Assembly (NCBI GenBank): GCA_963070105.1
Contig: OY718804.1
Location: 3,427,317-3,491,316, forward strand
Length of the DNA stretch: 64,000 nucleotides
Reading direction: 5' to 3'
From: Litomosoides sigmodontis
Taxonomy: Eukaryota > Nematoda > Chromadorea > Rhabditida > Onchocercidae
Part shown: positions 25,264-37,346 of the stretch, in pieces
Position numbering within the stretch: the stretch's first letter is position 1
Layout of the letters: each line of letters starts with the position of its first letter
Made by a program: the position numbers and the translations under genes
Notes under the pieces: model-generated
The model's database searches: none
What the model was told of the DNA's origin: nothing
The model's input: only the letters and a program-made list of their open reading frames with translations

Positions 25264-28200
25264 ATGACATGGGAAAGTTATGCAATACCTGTAATAGGCA
25301 ATTTCATGATTTTAGGGGTATTTTTTTTTGAATTTTCATCATTTTGAACAAGTATACTAAGATTTACTTAATTGATTCTTCAGCTGTAGCTTTGATATCG
25401 CATTGGATTATGATTTTTGGTTCACAACTATTATATTGTCTAATTATATCATTTAGAGTTCATAGTTTAATAGCATTCTGTATGCTTCACTTATCGTCCA
25501 TGAACTAAGTGGTATTCAGCATGTTGTTCTCGTAGTAACTGTGCTAATGCATACGGTAATGTCCAATTTCCTCTCTTTCTGAAAAGTTTGGAAATCAAGA
25601 AGTCAGACATTTAATTGGATCTAAATGTGTTGGCAGTGGCTGACCTTAATTTTCATCGCTTGCTTAGTACATTCCTTCAATTCTTTTGTTAGGTAATTTG
25701 CAGTCCTGCTTTTTGCTTGGATACTATCACTATTCGTTTGGATGGATTTTGATTCTTATCACTTTGCAAAGCTTGAAATCTCATATGTGGCGACGGCGCG
25801 AGAAACGACTCTTGGGTTTAAGGCAAGCCGCTCTAAGAGAAAGAGAAGTTGGTTTCATCTGTTAAAGTGATATTTGTTTGTTGTATGCAGCTTCATATGT
25901 TTTGGAATTACAAAACATTTTTGTCCAATTGCAGGTTATATTAGCGCAGCTGCAGGATCTTCCAGCTTGGGTTCAGTTTCCGGACATTGAACGAGTCGAG
26001 TGGCTCAACAAGGTTTGTTTCCATTCAAATAATGTAGTGCTGACTGTGGTAACGGTCCTATGTGGCATATAAACTTTTTTTTTGTAAGTAAAAGTGTTTT
26101 TATCAGCAATGTCATGTGGTACTTCCGAAAGGAAGCATGTTACAGTGATGCATGGCACTTCATTGTTGCTGATTTCAAACTTTCAAGATTTGCCGAGAAA
26201 TTTTTTCCGAAAAAAAAGGCATTCGTTTAGGTTATATTACAACTTTGGCCGTACATTACGGAATATTCCAAGCATTTCATGCGTGAGTATATTGAACCTG
26301 AGGTTAAATCGCAGCTGCCAGCTATCTTTAGGTCATTCAAATTTACGAAAATGGATATGGGTGATATCCCATGCCGTGTCGGCGGAATCAAAGTAATTAT
26401 TATAAGATATTTCCTAATTTTTAGTAAAAATTTTTTCAGTGCAGAACTAATTTCTTAGTTAACAATTTGAACAGTTTTTGAGAAAGGTTCTTGAATGCCT
26501 TATCGAATCTTCTTGGATCCTTCTAGCTAGTTAATTAGTTATGCAGTCTTGCATTTACTTATATCATAATTGTTTTAAAAGTTCTGTGCACATTATTAAT
26601 GCGTTTTCACTTTTTTCTGCTTATGTTTTTTTTTCGTTTTTGCTTAGGTTTATACACATAATGTTGGTCGAGATCGCATTATAGTTGATATGGATATTGC
26701 TTACGCAGGAGACGCTGATTTTGATGTTAGTATTGCAGGTTTCACTGGAGGCTTAAATCAACTACAGGTGCAGTATTTTATGCTGTTTCTCGAGATTTTA
26801 ATGCTTAAAGGCACTCTCGGCTATTTCTGTAATTTAAATTGCTATTTACTGAGGAAAAAATAAAGTTTGAAATTTTTTTCAAAAAAATTCAAAAAAAAAG
26901 ATATGAGTTTGCCGTCAAACTTTGTGTGATTCTGATATGATTAAATGATGTGTTGCAGTTTTCTGGAAAGTTAAGAGCCGTCCTGAAGCCGTTACTGCCA
27001 TACCCGCCAATGGTTGGTGGCGTTTCCGGGTTCTTCTTAGAAAAACCGGTAAGTACCACAAGCGCTGACTGCATCGAAAAGCAACTAGAATTTACTAAAA
27101 TGGCATCTTTTCAACTACCATATTTACGAACCTTTTGCATAAAAATTTTTTGTATTTTGATTCTTTCAGATTTCAGAAAATCGATTTCAATTTGACTGGT
27201 ATGGGCGAATTCGTGGAATTGCCTGGTTTATTAAATGCAATTCGTGCCATAATCGATTCTCAGGTGGGTAATTTCAGCATTGCTTTTATTTCTTATTTCT
27301 TTTATTTCTTGTTTCTACTGTGAGTGTTCGGTAGTTTGTGCTCACAACATTACAGTTTTCCTTTGAATTGTTAAAGTCGCAATATTTCCGAGAACATTTT
27401 TTGTTTTATTAGTAACTTATACTTGGAAATACGAGAAATTTTTAAGGTTTCCTCCTTATGTGTGCTTCCGAATGAAATCATTGTTCCTTTGGCGCCAAAT
27501 ATCGATATCACGAGGTTGCATTTACCAGAGCCTGATGGTGTTCTTCGTTTAAAGATTGTGGAAGCTAGAAATCTGGAAAATAGAGATGCAGGATTCACAA
27601 AGAGAATGGCAAGCGATCCGTATTGTCAGATACAAGGTATTGTTTTTAACTTTGAACAAGCTTGCGCAATTTTTATAACTTGACTAATATCTTTTGATTT
27701 TGTATGTGTACTCTATCTTGTGTCGCCTCCGCAATCCTGCGTTTTTCGGAAGACATGACTGGCAAAAAGGCGTCATACCTATTTTTCTACAATTCATCAA
27801 CCTATGTGGCTGCCAGATAACTAATACTGAATATATTTCTTAGACTTCTTGAATTTTTATTTCCAGTTGGTTCACAGATCTACAGAACGAAAACGATTGA
27901 TAATGATTTGAATCCTGTTTGGAATGAATATTTTGAATTTGTTGTTGACCAAGCTAATGGGCAAAAATTGCGTATAGAATTATTTGATTATGACAAACTG
28001 AGCAGTGATGAGGAATTGGGAAGGTTAACAGTCGATTTAGATAATATCAAGGAGAAAGGGAATCTTGATGATTGGTTTCCATTAGATGCGTGTAAGCATG
28101 GTGATATACACATTCAGGTATTATTATATTTCAGAAGTTATACATTTTGTAACTTGAGCAGTTTTTGGCTACTGTTTTGGCGAAATAGCTAAATCTCGTC

Positions 28201-31200
28201 TTACATTTCCTTTATTTTTTCTGAGATGGTATAATTTCTTTTGCAAATTCAGCACTGAAATGAGTTCAGCACCAGAAAAATAGATAAATGTGCAGAAATT
28301 TACAAATATTTCCCTTTTCCCCTCCTCTCCCCCTTCCTTTATTTATTTAGAATGCATTGATTAATTTATCGAGTTAGATTTTTGCGTAATTAACAATCCA
28401 ATAAAAAAATTTCTTTATTATACAATACAAATGTTTATGTTTTTTAGGCACAAATTGGAACATTTAAAACAACTTACGGTTTCTAAAATAATTTGCTTTA
28501 CATATGGATTTTTAGGCTGCTTGGATGAACTTGTCGTCTTCAGCTGTCGATCTGACTCGTCAGGAATTTGGAAGTTCTTGGTTCAGTACTGACAAACCAG
28601 TACACTCGGCGTTGCTCATGATTTTTATTGATAGTGTGTCTGATTTACCAGTAAGTTTATAATTCTCATTGGGCGAGAAAGAAATACTACAGCATCGACT
28701 TGCTAGAGCAAGTTACATCAACATAGCTATAAAAACTTCAGACAATGACCAAACGAATATCTTTTTTACATATGCTATACATGCTGAGGATCTAAGCAAA
28801 TGTAAGATGATTCAAAACTTTTTCAATACAAATTCTTGATATGTTAAATGAAACGATTTAGAAAAGGAATACTGGGAGTTAAACATAAATCAAGCGCTTG
28901 TCATTTCGGACAGTCAGAAATTCTGAAAAAAAGTTGAGTACATTTAATTCGCAGCTACATTTTCCATTTTTGATTATTTTAGTATCCAAAAGCAAAGTTG
29001 GAGCCGTCGCCGTATATCATGGTAAATCTCGGCAAAAACGTCCAACAAACGTCGACAAAAATGAAAACTGTTAATCCGCTTTTCCAGAGCAAAATACTGT
29101 TTTTTATTCGTCATCCCGAAAGACAGGAGCTAAAATTTGAGGCATAGATTAGATAACATTTACGATTAATTAGTAATTCCGTCAGTGCAGTTAAAAAAAC
29201 GATGCTTTTTTCAACTCACTAATTTGATTTATCGGTGGCTGTTGTTTCCCTATACATTTTTTTGCACATTTTTCTGAAGGAAAGTATGCCAAAGACTTTG
29301 AAGTTGCCGGAACAACTGTTACATTGATTTCGAAAGAGAACTGCTGGTTTTCCTTGTAAGGCAGCTATTACGAGACTAAATCTTCTTATTTATACGATAA
29401 ACAGTTTTAGTCTCCATTATCCCTTGATAATGTTTATTATAATGTTTGCATTAAATCACTTTATCGAAATTTTGAGGCTATTGATAATACAACAAAACGT
29501 TCTCTCGGCGAATTGGTTTTGCCATTGAAGGCAATTTTGAAAGAACCAAATTTGGAGCTCTTTGAACAAACGTTCCCATTAATACAAGGAGTTCATGAGA
29601 GTCCAATGGTTATCACAGCACGTATCAGGGTGAATTATTTAGAGTGAAAAATGTTTCGATGTAAATACGGATTATTATATTGATTTTCTTTGACTTAGTT
29701 TTTTTTTTTTTGATAGTGGAATGTCGTATTCATTAAGTTATTGCTTTTACTTCACCGTTTTTATAGGCTTTGGTTACTGACCGACAAAATCGGAATTCTG
29801 CTTTTGGAAGTAATAGAGAAGCAGCGTATGGCAATGGTAAGATTATTTTTCATGTTCGATAAAAAAGTCTTTTTAATTACTATCCTTTTGCTAGTAAGAA
29901 GGTTGGCTTGTATTCATCAAATTCTGGAGTCTCATTATTTTCATTCTTTTCAATTATTGTATCTTTACATGTGGAAGAACGCTTGAAACTTGGAACAGTT
30001 AGTTTGAAATATTGGTTTTGTTTCCACTTTTACATGATATAATTCTGGTTTTCTATACCCACATATGGTAGAAAATTCAGTGGAATGGCCACTAAATAGT
30101 GTACATTACATGCCACATTGTGGTCCAAGAAACACGTGATGTGTTCAGCATTCAATTTTTTAGAAGTATTCATTGAGAGAGCTGAAAAATTAGTGGCAGT
30201 TGATGAAACCAATGAGCGAAGTCGAAATTCCGCACAATATGAGATGAATCTTGAGAAATATAATGGTACTGGCGAAAAAGCATTGATCTTGGATCCAATT
30301 GACGAACAGATAAAAATGCGAAGGAACAGCAATGAATCAGCCACAAGTGCATACAGGCGTCGTCATACTTTTGCTGAAAAATTATTCTTAGCGAAGCATA
30401 CGCAAATTGGGAAAAATCTGTATGTTTTTTTTGATGTTTCAGCACCGTTTAGAATAGAGAATACTAAGATTGGCCGTGATTTTTTCAGTAAATGATAAGC
30501 TTTATTTTTGGGAAAAGGAGAGCGAGAACTTTCTTCAAGTTCCAATATTTCATACAGGCATTTAGGCTTTCAAAAAATCCTTAAATGGCAAGTCCGTAGG
30601 TGCTGGTGAAATGCTACATGTTCGTCTTTTTCATCAATTTTTCTGCTGACTTCTTTCCATATTTATCATTTCCCTCTTCTTATGCTTCCCATGCAGATAC
30701 AATTCCCAAAAACATGATCGCTTTGAAACTACACAAATTTTTTTAGCATTGGTCAAGGTGGTCGCTTACAGTTTGGTTTGCAACATTTGAAAGAATCAAA
30801 TAAACTGATAGTTCGGATTATTCGCATTATGTACGCTTTATTTAGTATCAAATAGTTCTGAAATGTTTTTATCTGTTGAAAACTTTTAATGTAAGTAAAT
30901 ATGATGGCAGATGGACCATTTATAGTTTGATACGCTTTGATGCGTTGGTTCATATTCCCACTTACCATTTTTTGTTTGCATTGTTTGCAATGTGTTGAAG
31001 CATGTCAGATTTTGATCAAACAAGAAAAATATGTTCACACTGACTATTGCGCTCCAAAGCACTCCCCAAAGCATCGCAACTGGAGTTTCAATCACTTTTA
31101 ACTTCATCAGTATGTGTATAATTCTCTATAATATTTCAGAGAACTATATCCACTTAATAGTGAGGGCTCTGCGGATCCATATTTAATCTTACGTCTAACA

Positions 31201-31824
31201 CCCACGTGCAATGGACGTGGTGGTGAAAAACGGAGAACACCAATCGTTAGAAACTGCCTTGATCCGATGTTCGATAATCAGTAAGTTTCTGTCTGTGAGA
31301 AATCTGACTCGACACCCTTTTCTAAATTCATACTTATCAGCAGAAGTTCTGTTGCACAGAGAGAGTCTCTCCGGGTGAAAAACAGTCGAAGGTGCTAAAC
31401 TTTTTCGTTTTGAGATATCTTTTACTTCACTATGCGTGGTGGAATTCGTAGTGGACTAATTAAATCAGATTTTATGTTATCATCTTCTATGTGTTTCTCC
31501 AGATTAAATTGTTCAGATTCGAATTTGATCTACACTATAGCGATATTAGGAATCATATGCTTACATTTACTGTGAAGGATGCTACAAATTATGGACCCTT
31601 TAGCAAACCTCCTGTTCTTGGAATGGTTCGTTTGATTAATAAATTTTCATAACTTTCATTCTTAGTTAAATAATTACCGGGGTTCCTACAACACAACATT
31701 TAAAAAAATGGATTTAAATTCACTATTTCAATTCTCCATATTTTTCTAGGTACAAGTAAAGTTGGACAGTGTGCAGATAACGGAAGAATTTTCGAGCTTT
31801 TGGTATGATCTCAAATGTATCTGA
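25264..31824 (+). CDS. esyt: Extended synaptotagmin (E-Syt): SMP domain plus three C2 domains
   Basis: Nineteen exons fit one phase-consistent model of about 788 residues: 25264-25290, 25520-25555, 25704-25847, 25935-26012, 26231-26392, 26648-26767, 26959-27048, 27177-27263, 27447-27636, 27867-28117, 28516-28650, 28983-29141, 29477-29629, 29767-29836, 30164-30419, 30747-30830, 31140-31280, 31517-31625, 31750-31824. Residues about 10-45 form a hydrophobic hairpin that would anchor it in the ER. An SMP lipid-transfer domain follows (about 72-265; DLPAWVQFPDIERVEW is diagnostic). C2A (about 275-395) keeps acidic loops in NRDAGF, ASDPY and DYDKLSSDEE. C2B (about 420-545) has fewer acidic ligands. 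C2C (about 655-775) has a GSADPYL loop. E-Syts tether ER to plasma membrane and move lipids. The exon 12 to 13 join needs a GC donor. The first two exons are short and less certain. Confidence 0.93.
31008..31050. repeat. Dispersed repeat, copy 1 (inside an E-Syt intron)
   Basis: About 40 bp around TTTTGATCAAACAAGAAAAA and a following ATGTTCACACTGA are nearly repeated, in the same orientation, at 32439-32479. This copy lies in the intron before E-Syt exon 17 (31140). Confidence 0.6.
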
Positions 31825-32519
31825 CCATCAGACAGATGTCCGCACACGCATCTCGTACGCTATCTTCCATCTTGCTCAGCTGTGCATTTGCGTTTTGAAT
31901 GTAGTTTGTTCCATAGTTTGGTTTATGTTGCTATTATTTTGTACTTTTCATTTCATAATTTCGTAACGAAAGAAAACTTTCGGTACGACTAAGACTGGCT
32001 TGATATTACTAAGGCTTTCATGTTCCAGCGCAACCCGGCTTCTTTTAAAACGAGCAATGTATTGTTGTTGACCAAACACTAAGGAGACCCTTATCACTAT
32101 CGAACTTTACCAAATATTGACCAATAAGCACAGTACATCTCTTCGAGACATATATTTCTCTTTCAAATCTTTCTCCTTACTTTTGTAAGAACGTAAAAGA
32201 ATTTCAGTATACGGTTCTTTTGGCATTTAATGTTTTGTTTGGACTCCTTACCACTTTATCCACTTCAATTTTTATTGAAAGTTCTTTGTTTTCAACCCAT
32301 TTTTGTTTATCAAAAAGGCAACAGTTTCCAGTAAAACATTTAAATATAACACTAAGGAAGTGGACATATTCATTCCTCTTCAACATTAATTTTGTGTAAG
32401 TAGGAGCCCTGCGAGTAGGATGAAGTACATTCACACGGGTTTTGATCAAACAAGGAAAATATGTTCATACTGATATTGCAGAAAGGGCTAAAAAAGGAGG
32501 TAGCGGAAAGCTGGTGAAG
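31825..32519. other. Convergent intergenic gap
   Basis: 3' flanks of the E-Syt gene (+) and the methyltransferase gene (-). It contains one copy of a short dispersed repeat (32439-32479). No coding signal is seen. Confidence 0.6.
32439..32479. repeat. Dispersed repeat, copy 2
   Basis: Matches 31008-31050 over about 40 bp with a few differences (TTTTGATCAAACAAGGAAAA, then ATGTTCATACTGA). It may mark the end of a small non-autonomous element; no inverted repeat or target duplication was seen. Confidence 0.6.
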
Positions 32520-33946
32520 CTACGTCCTTTGAAATACGATGCATGTCGTCGTTGAACCCTTTTGACCACCGTATTGAAAAATATTTTTAGATGGGACCTC
32601 TTCCAGAAATCTCAACTCTTCACAGCTAAACTGCTCTTCCAATTCATCCCTGTAATTTAAATTATTCTACACTCTCACAACAAATTCACCGTATAAGGTG
32701 GTAAAAATCTTAAGCAATTTCATTGAATGGCTATGGATCCTAGCTTTTTTTATGAGAGAGGATCTTTCGCATTAATGTTTTGAATTTTCTACAGTTGCAA
32801 AAACGTGATAAGGTCGCAGAGGTTTACCAAAATGATTCATGATAATTCATCTCAATAATTCGTTGCAAATGCGGAAGTAAAACAGTAAAGCTGTACCTCA
32901 CATAATTACATGAACAAATAATGAAAAGTCCACAAGGTTTCAGAGTTTTGCAAATATTCGCCTTATATTTCCTCAAACGACATTTACGATCGACTGATAG
33001 AGAGAGTGCATCCCAAGTTCCCTTATCAAGAACAGCATCGAATTTCCCCAAATTAACTGTTTCACTTAGTAAGTCAGCTGCCTTAAAGCACCTATTTGTT
33101 ATATGTTGAGAAACACCTATTGAGAATATCCTATTGATTATTTTGTGGATAAGATCAAAAATTACCCGAAAATCAATTTGGATATTATTTTCAGTGCATT
33201 GTTTTTCCGTAAGTTTCCTGGCTAATAGTACTGCTTCTTCGGAATAGTCAACACCACATAAATAAGAATAGCCTTTTTGTCGCTAAAGTGAAAGAAATAA
33301 ATTATGGACAAGCTAATCTATTCGTTTTGTAGACATGATTTAAAACAACATGGTTAAAATGAGATTCCGTTTACTACGGTATTCCTATTTTGTTATTTTC
33401 GTCAAATTTTTCGTACAGACTAACTTATTTCCTCAGGAATTCAATACTACCACCAACCTAGCTGTAACTGCGACAACGTTACACATACCAGCGCTCTCAA
33501 CAGTGAACCATTGCCACAACCGAAATCAATCAATTTGCATGATTTTGGTAATTGTTCATTTTCGCTAACATATTTCACCAAATGATTTTCAGCAATACGT
33601 CCAAACCAAATCTCACCTTCATCTCCAAATTCTTCGAAATTTTTCAGCTCCCTTTCGTAATGTTCAATCCAGCTGTAAGTAACATCACCTTAATTCTAAT
33701 TTGTTATTCATTTTGCTACATTTAACGAATATACTGTCGCCTTCCACCAAATACTTCATTCGTAGTAGAATGGTAGAACAGTAACAAAGAAGTGACCACT
33801 GACTACCATTACTACAGATCTGTATTTCAACGGTGTAAATTATAAAAACAGCTAAAAGAGTATTTTAAACCTCACTATTCTTTAGTAGCAAGCCTTGAGG
33901 AAATTATTTCATCGTCAGTTACATTCACCGAACATTCATCGGTCAT
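32520..33946 (-). CDS. EEF1AKMT2: EEF1A lysine methyltransferase 2-like (METTL10 family)
   Basis: Four minus-strand exons: 33876-33946, 33489-33672, 32897-33282, 32520-32649. They give about 256 residues. Seen: the family N-terminus ATKEYWIEHYERELKNF, then GDEGEIWFG; SAM-binding motif I LIDFGCGNGSLLRAL; post-I acidic GVDYSEEAV; the DKGTWDALSL segment; SCNY in place of the family's SCNW; and a C-terminus ending with GGQKGSTTTCIVFQ. The enzyme family methylates a lysine of elongation factor eEF1A in the cytoplasm. Exon 3 carries about 25 extra codons (33092-33166) between IDFR and CFKAADLL. They are in frame and stop-free, yet bounded by GT and AG like an intron. Removing them at those sites would break the frame, so I kept them as coding. 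Confidence 0.9.
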
Positions 33947-35402
33947 ATTGCTTCCTGTAAAATGGGAAGATATGAATGGTCGATCGTTAAAAATTTCTTC
34001 GTGAAACGTCGTACGGAACACGTAAGTAGCAAAATTTCCAAGCAAAACTTTAAATGATACATGTCAACGACGTAAAACGGTTGAATGAAATTTCTATTTA
34101 GCAAATACTACTGCTCAGTAATAGTAAACAATCAGCACAATTTTGCCATTTTTTTATCTTTTTAAATTAAAATTTCTAGCTAAATTCAATGATTTTGCAA
34201 CAGATGTGGGAAAAAATGATATCACTGTAGAGTACATATCGACGAGTAAGCTATCACGTGGAAGAGATAGCATCACTTTCCGCATATCAACTAACAATTA
34301 TACGTCTTCACGCAACTGTTGCAATGTTACGTGTTTTCCTCTCATTCTACTATCGATGTTCTCGCCTCTCCAATTTATTCGCAGCCTTTATTCTACATGC
34401 GCCTGTGTAGATAGTATTTCTGCGCCGTTGGGACACAAATAAGCCATGCGCATACATTACTTACTGAATGAGTGAGTAACTGATCCACAGTAACGTCAGC
34501 GGGAACGTACCGGAGTTATCGCGGCCCCATGAAATATCGTGTCTTTGAAGACATGCGTATCTCTGTGCCTCTCTAATTTTCAGCGAGAGAGGGAAAGGGG
34601 AAAATGTGGAAAGGAGATGTGTTGTGATGGAAGAGTTAGCTGTATCAAATTAGACGACACAGTAGGGAAGGTTGAAATGGGCAGAGAAAGCAAACAGTTT
34701 TTCCCTTTTTTCAGTTTTAAAATTTAAGAGCTGAAGTTCGCAGGAGGATTTTTCACTCTTATAATTGAGGACAGCTCAAGCATTGTCCTTCTCTTTTCAT
34801 CAGAATTATCGGAGAAAATAGGAAGAAAGGTTAGATAGTTTCTGCCCAAATTGAACATGCTGTTAAATGAGATCCGTCCGCAGAGCGGAGCACTTGGCCA
34901 ATTGAAGGAGTGATGGAAGAGGAGGACTGGAAGTTATCAATTTTTATTTCAATAATGGCGCGATTTCGAGAGAAGTGCACTGCTGGGCGTGAAATGTGAA
35001 AATGTTGCAGTGCCACACTTCATTTCATGTGACAACCAGTGGAATTGTAAAATTTATGTAGGTAATTGGTTTCTTGAAGAGAGCTGGAGCATCCGTTTCT
35101 CCTTCCTCAGCCTGAAATTCGTTTCAGTTGGAATTTGTTTTCCCTCTCACAAGAAATTAGCTGGTCAACAGGGCTGATAATTTTGAGAATTTTTGCAGAT
35201 CGTTCTTGTCCGTGCAAGCATGGAATTTTTTTTCTTTTTCTTTTTTTTTGAACAGAACTGGAGATTTGAGGAAATGAGGAGAAGGATGTGTTCAATGAAG
35301 TTGAAATGTATGAAGACACGCCATATTTCAGTTTAAAATTTTCCAAAATTTCACTTTGAATTTTGCAAAACGTGTTAGTTAGTCATTGAGTGTTCGACGT
35401 AC
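33947..35402. other. Region between two minus-strand genes; end of the MSP-domain gene probably lies here
   Basis: Contains the upstream flank of the methyltransferase gene. It should also contain the last exon of the MSP-domain gene, which I could not place: after the donor at 35402 the MSP fold still lacks about 20-30 residues. The open frame at 34831-35016 (-) and others here show no convincing MSP ending. Confidence 0.45.
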
Positions 35403-37346
35403 CGGTGTATGTACGAGTACAAGTTTATCGGTTTTCGGAGTACCAGGTTGTCTTATCACTTCAATGGTTTGTTCTGCACCTGGTTCCACGAAGGAAAATA
35501 CCGGATACACTCGATATATGTTATTGTCCGAACATTTTATCTGAATTAAATACTTTATTTCTCTCGTCCGTGAATTTTTCTTTCTTCAAAAGCCTTTTGT
35601 TTGCTAATTTGAATCCTACACAGTTGCGAGAGGAACTGTAATGATCCGAATCAATTCACGACCACCATCTGTACGTAGAATGGATTTCAGGACAAATGCA
35701 AAGAGAAATGGATGTGCAAACGGGACCTTGAGAGCTTGTCGTTTGGCAGAAGTGTTCTTGGTGGTGAATTTTGCTGAACCACCTTCTCGTGTGAATTTCA
35801 GCTCCTTCGGGTCGTAGGTCACTTCTTCCTGCTTCTCTCCCTCCTCTTTTTTCTCCTCCTCCTTTTTCTCCTCCTCCTTTTTCTCCTCCTCCTTTTTATC
35901 CTCCTCCTTTTTATCCTCCTCCTTTTTCTCCTCCTCTTTTTTCTTGCCTCCTTCTTTCTCATCCCCCTTCTTATCATCCTTTTCCTCTCCTTCCTTCTCT
36001 CCATCCTTTTTACCCTCTTCCTCCTTATCTTTCTTCACCTCTTCGTTCTTGTCGTCCTTCTCACCTTCTTCCTTCTTTTGTTCTGATTCCTTCTCCTCCC
36101 CGTCCTTCTTCGAACTTTCCTTATTTTCGCTTTCTTTGCCAGCTGGACTGTCTTTACCTGCCTCACCCTCCTTTTCCTCCTTTCCGTCGGATTTCTTGTC
36201 GCTCTCTTTCTGCTCTTTTTTCTAAAAACTCTGTGAGTCAGTAAATGCTATTCACAGGAAATGTGGCGGGCGGAAGTCTGCGGTAGAAATCACAACAATC
36301 AAAGTTCGAAAATAAATTTCACTTTTTTAATTTGAAATTTGAAATTCATATGAACATTAGCATCTTCTCGTAAAAGGACCAAAAAGGCTGGAAAAAAAGA
36401 TGAAGAAAGGAGAAGTCATACGCTTTTCCTGCTTCCTTGTGATTTCTCTTTGATCTCATCCTTTTCTTGCTTCTCATCGCCTTTTTTCTGAAAAGCACCC
36501 ACTTCTATATATTTCCTATCTCTGTTTAATCACTGAAGTGATAAGCACATGATCAGATATGATCAGACAATAAGCATGATTGTTCCCAATCAGGGAAGTG
36601 TTGTATGGTATGAAGTGATAAGTATGATTACCTTTGAAGTTTCCTTCACCTCCTCCTCCTTCTCACTTTTCTCCTCTTTTTTTTCGCTTTTTTCCTCCTT
36701 TTGCTCGCTCTTCTTTTCCTTCTTCTCACCTTTTACTTCCTTGGTCCCACTCTTTTCTTTCTTCTCGTCACTTTTTTCATTCTTCCCACCTTCCTTTTCC
36801 GCCTTAGTTTTCAGGTTTGGCGCAACTTCTTCGCCCTTAGCCGGAGGATGAGCCTTCTCGACATTTTCCTGTTCCTTGTTACGATCTGACTTCTTCAAGT
36901 CGTTCGGACCGGTCTTCTCTCCATCTTTAGCCTGAATTCGTGTTAATGGTGGGGGTGATTGTTTGGGAATGGAAGTTCAACACTCAGCTGCCAATTTTAA
37001 ACACTGCTAAAAATCTAAAATATAGCACTGTATTGATCATTTTTTTTCGTCCATTTTAAATTTCACACCACGAATTGGTTAACATTTTTCGAAATATTAA
37101 TTAAGCAAAAGATGGTGCGCTGTGTCCTCCGTCGATCCTCTCCTCTCACTACCTCGTGATCGTACGCTTATCCAATTCAACGTTCCCTACCGACCGCGTC
37201 TAACCTTTTTTGGAATGCTGTTATCATTTGCTCAATGATCAATCTAATCATTTCACTGATTTTTACTCCCATATTTTGTCACAAAAAATAACCTTTTGGG
37301 ATCCTTCTCCTTGCTTTTCTTTTGTGCTCGCCGCTTTCTTCTCTTC
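35403..37346 (-). CDS. MSP-domain protein with long Lys/Glu-rich N-terminal region (incomplete at both ends)
   Basis: Five minus-strand exons, all phase 0: 37293-37346, 36632-36931, 36422-36487, 35727-36221, 35403-35540. The first four encode over 250 residues dominated by Lys and Glu, including repeats of KKEEE and KKEED at about 35835-35940. Then comes an MSP-type beta-sandwich: DPKELKFTREGGSAKFTTKN, joined in exon 5 to IKCSDNNIYRVYPVF and FVEPGAEQTIEVIRQ. MSP-domain proteins act in nematode sperm motility; small sperm-specific (SSP) and MSP-fibre proteins share this short form, and the charged tail may bind filaments or other proteins. The start codon is uncertain: a mini-exon MKLQ ending at a donor near 37666 would fit in phase. 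The C-terminal exon is not located. MSP assignment is strong; subfamily and sperm role are inferred. Confidence 0.82.
35835..36130. repeat. Imperfect Lys/Glu-coding tandem repeats
   Basis: Plus-strand CTCCTCCTTTTT-type units of 15-18 bp repeat imperfectly; read on the minus strand they encode KKEEE and KKEED blocks of the MSP-domain protein. Similar but looser purine-rich repeats continue in the exon at 36632-36931. Such tracts are prone to length change. Confidence 0.8.

Noticed and set aside
35944..36225. Plus-strand Ser/Phe/Pro-rich open frame
   Set aside because: Antisense reading of the Lys/Glu-coding repeat exon of the MSP-domain protein.
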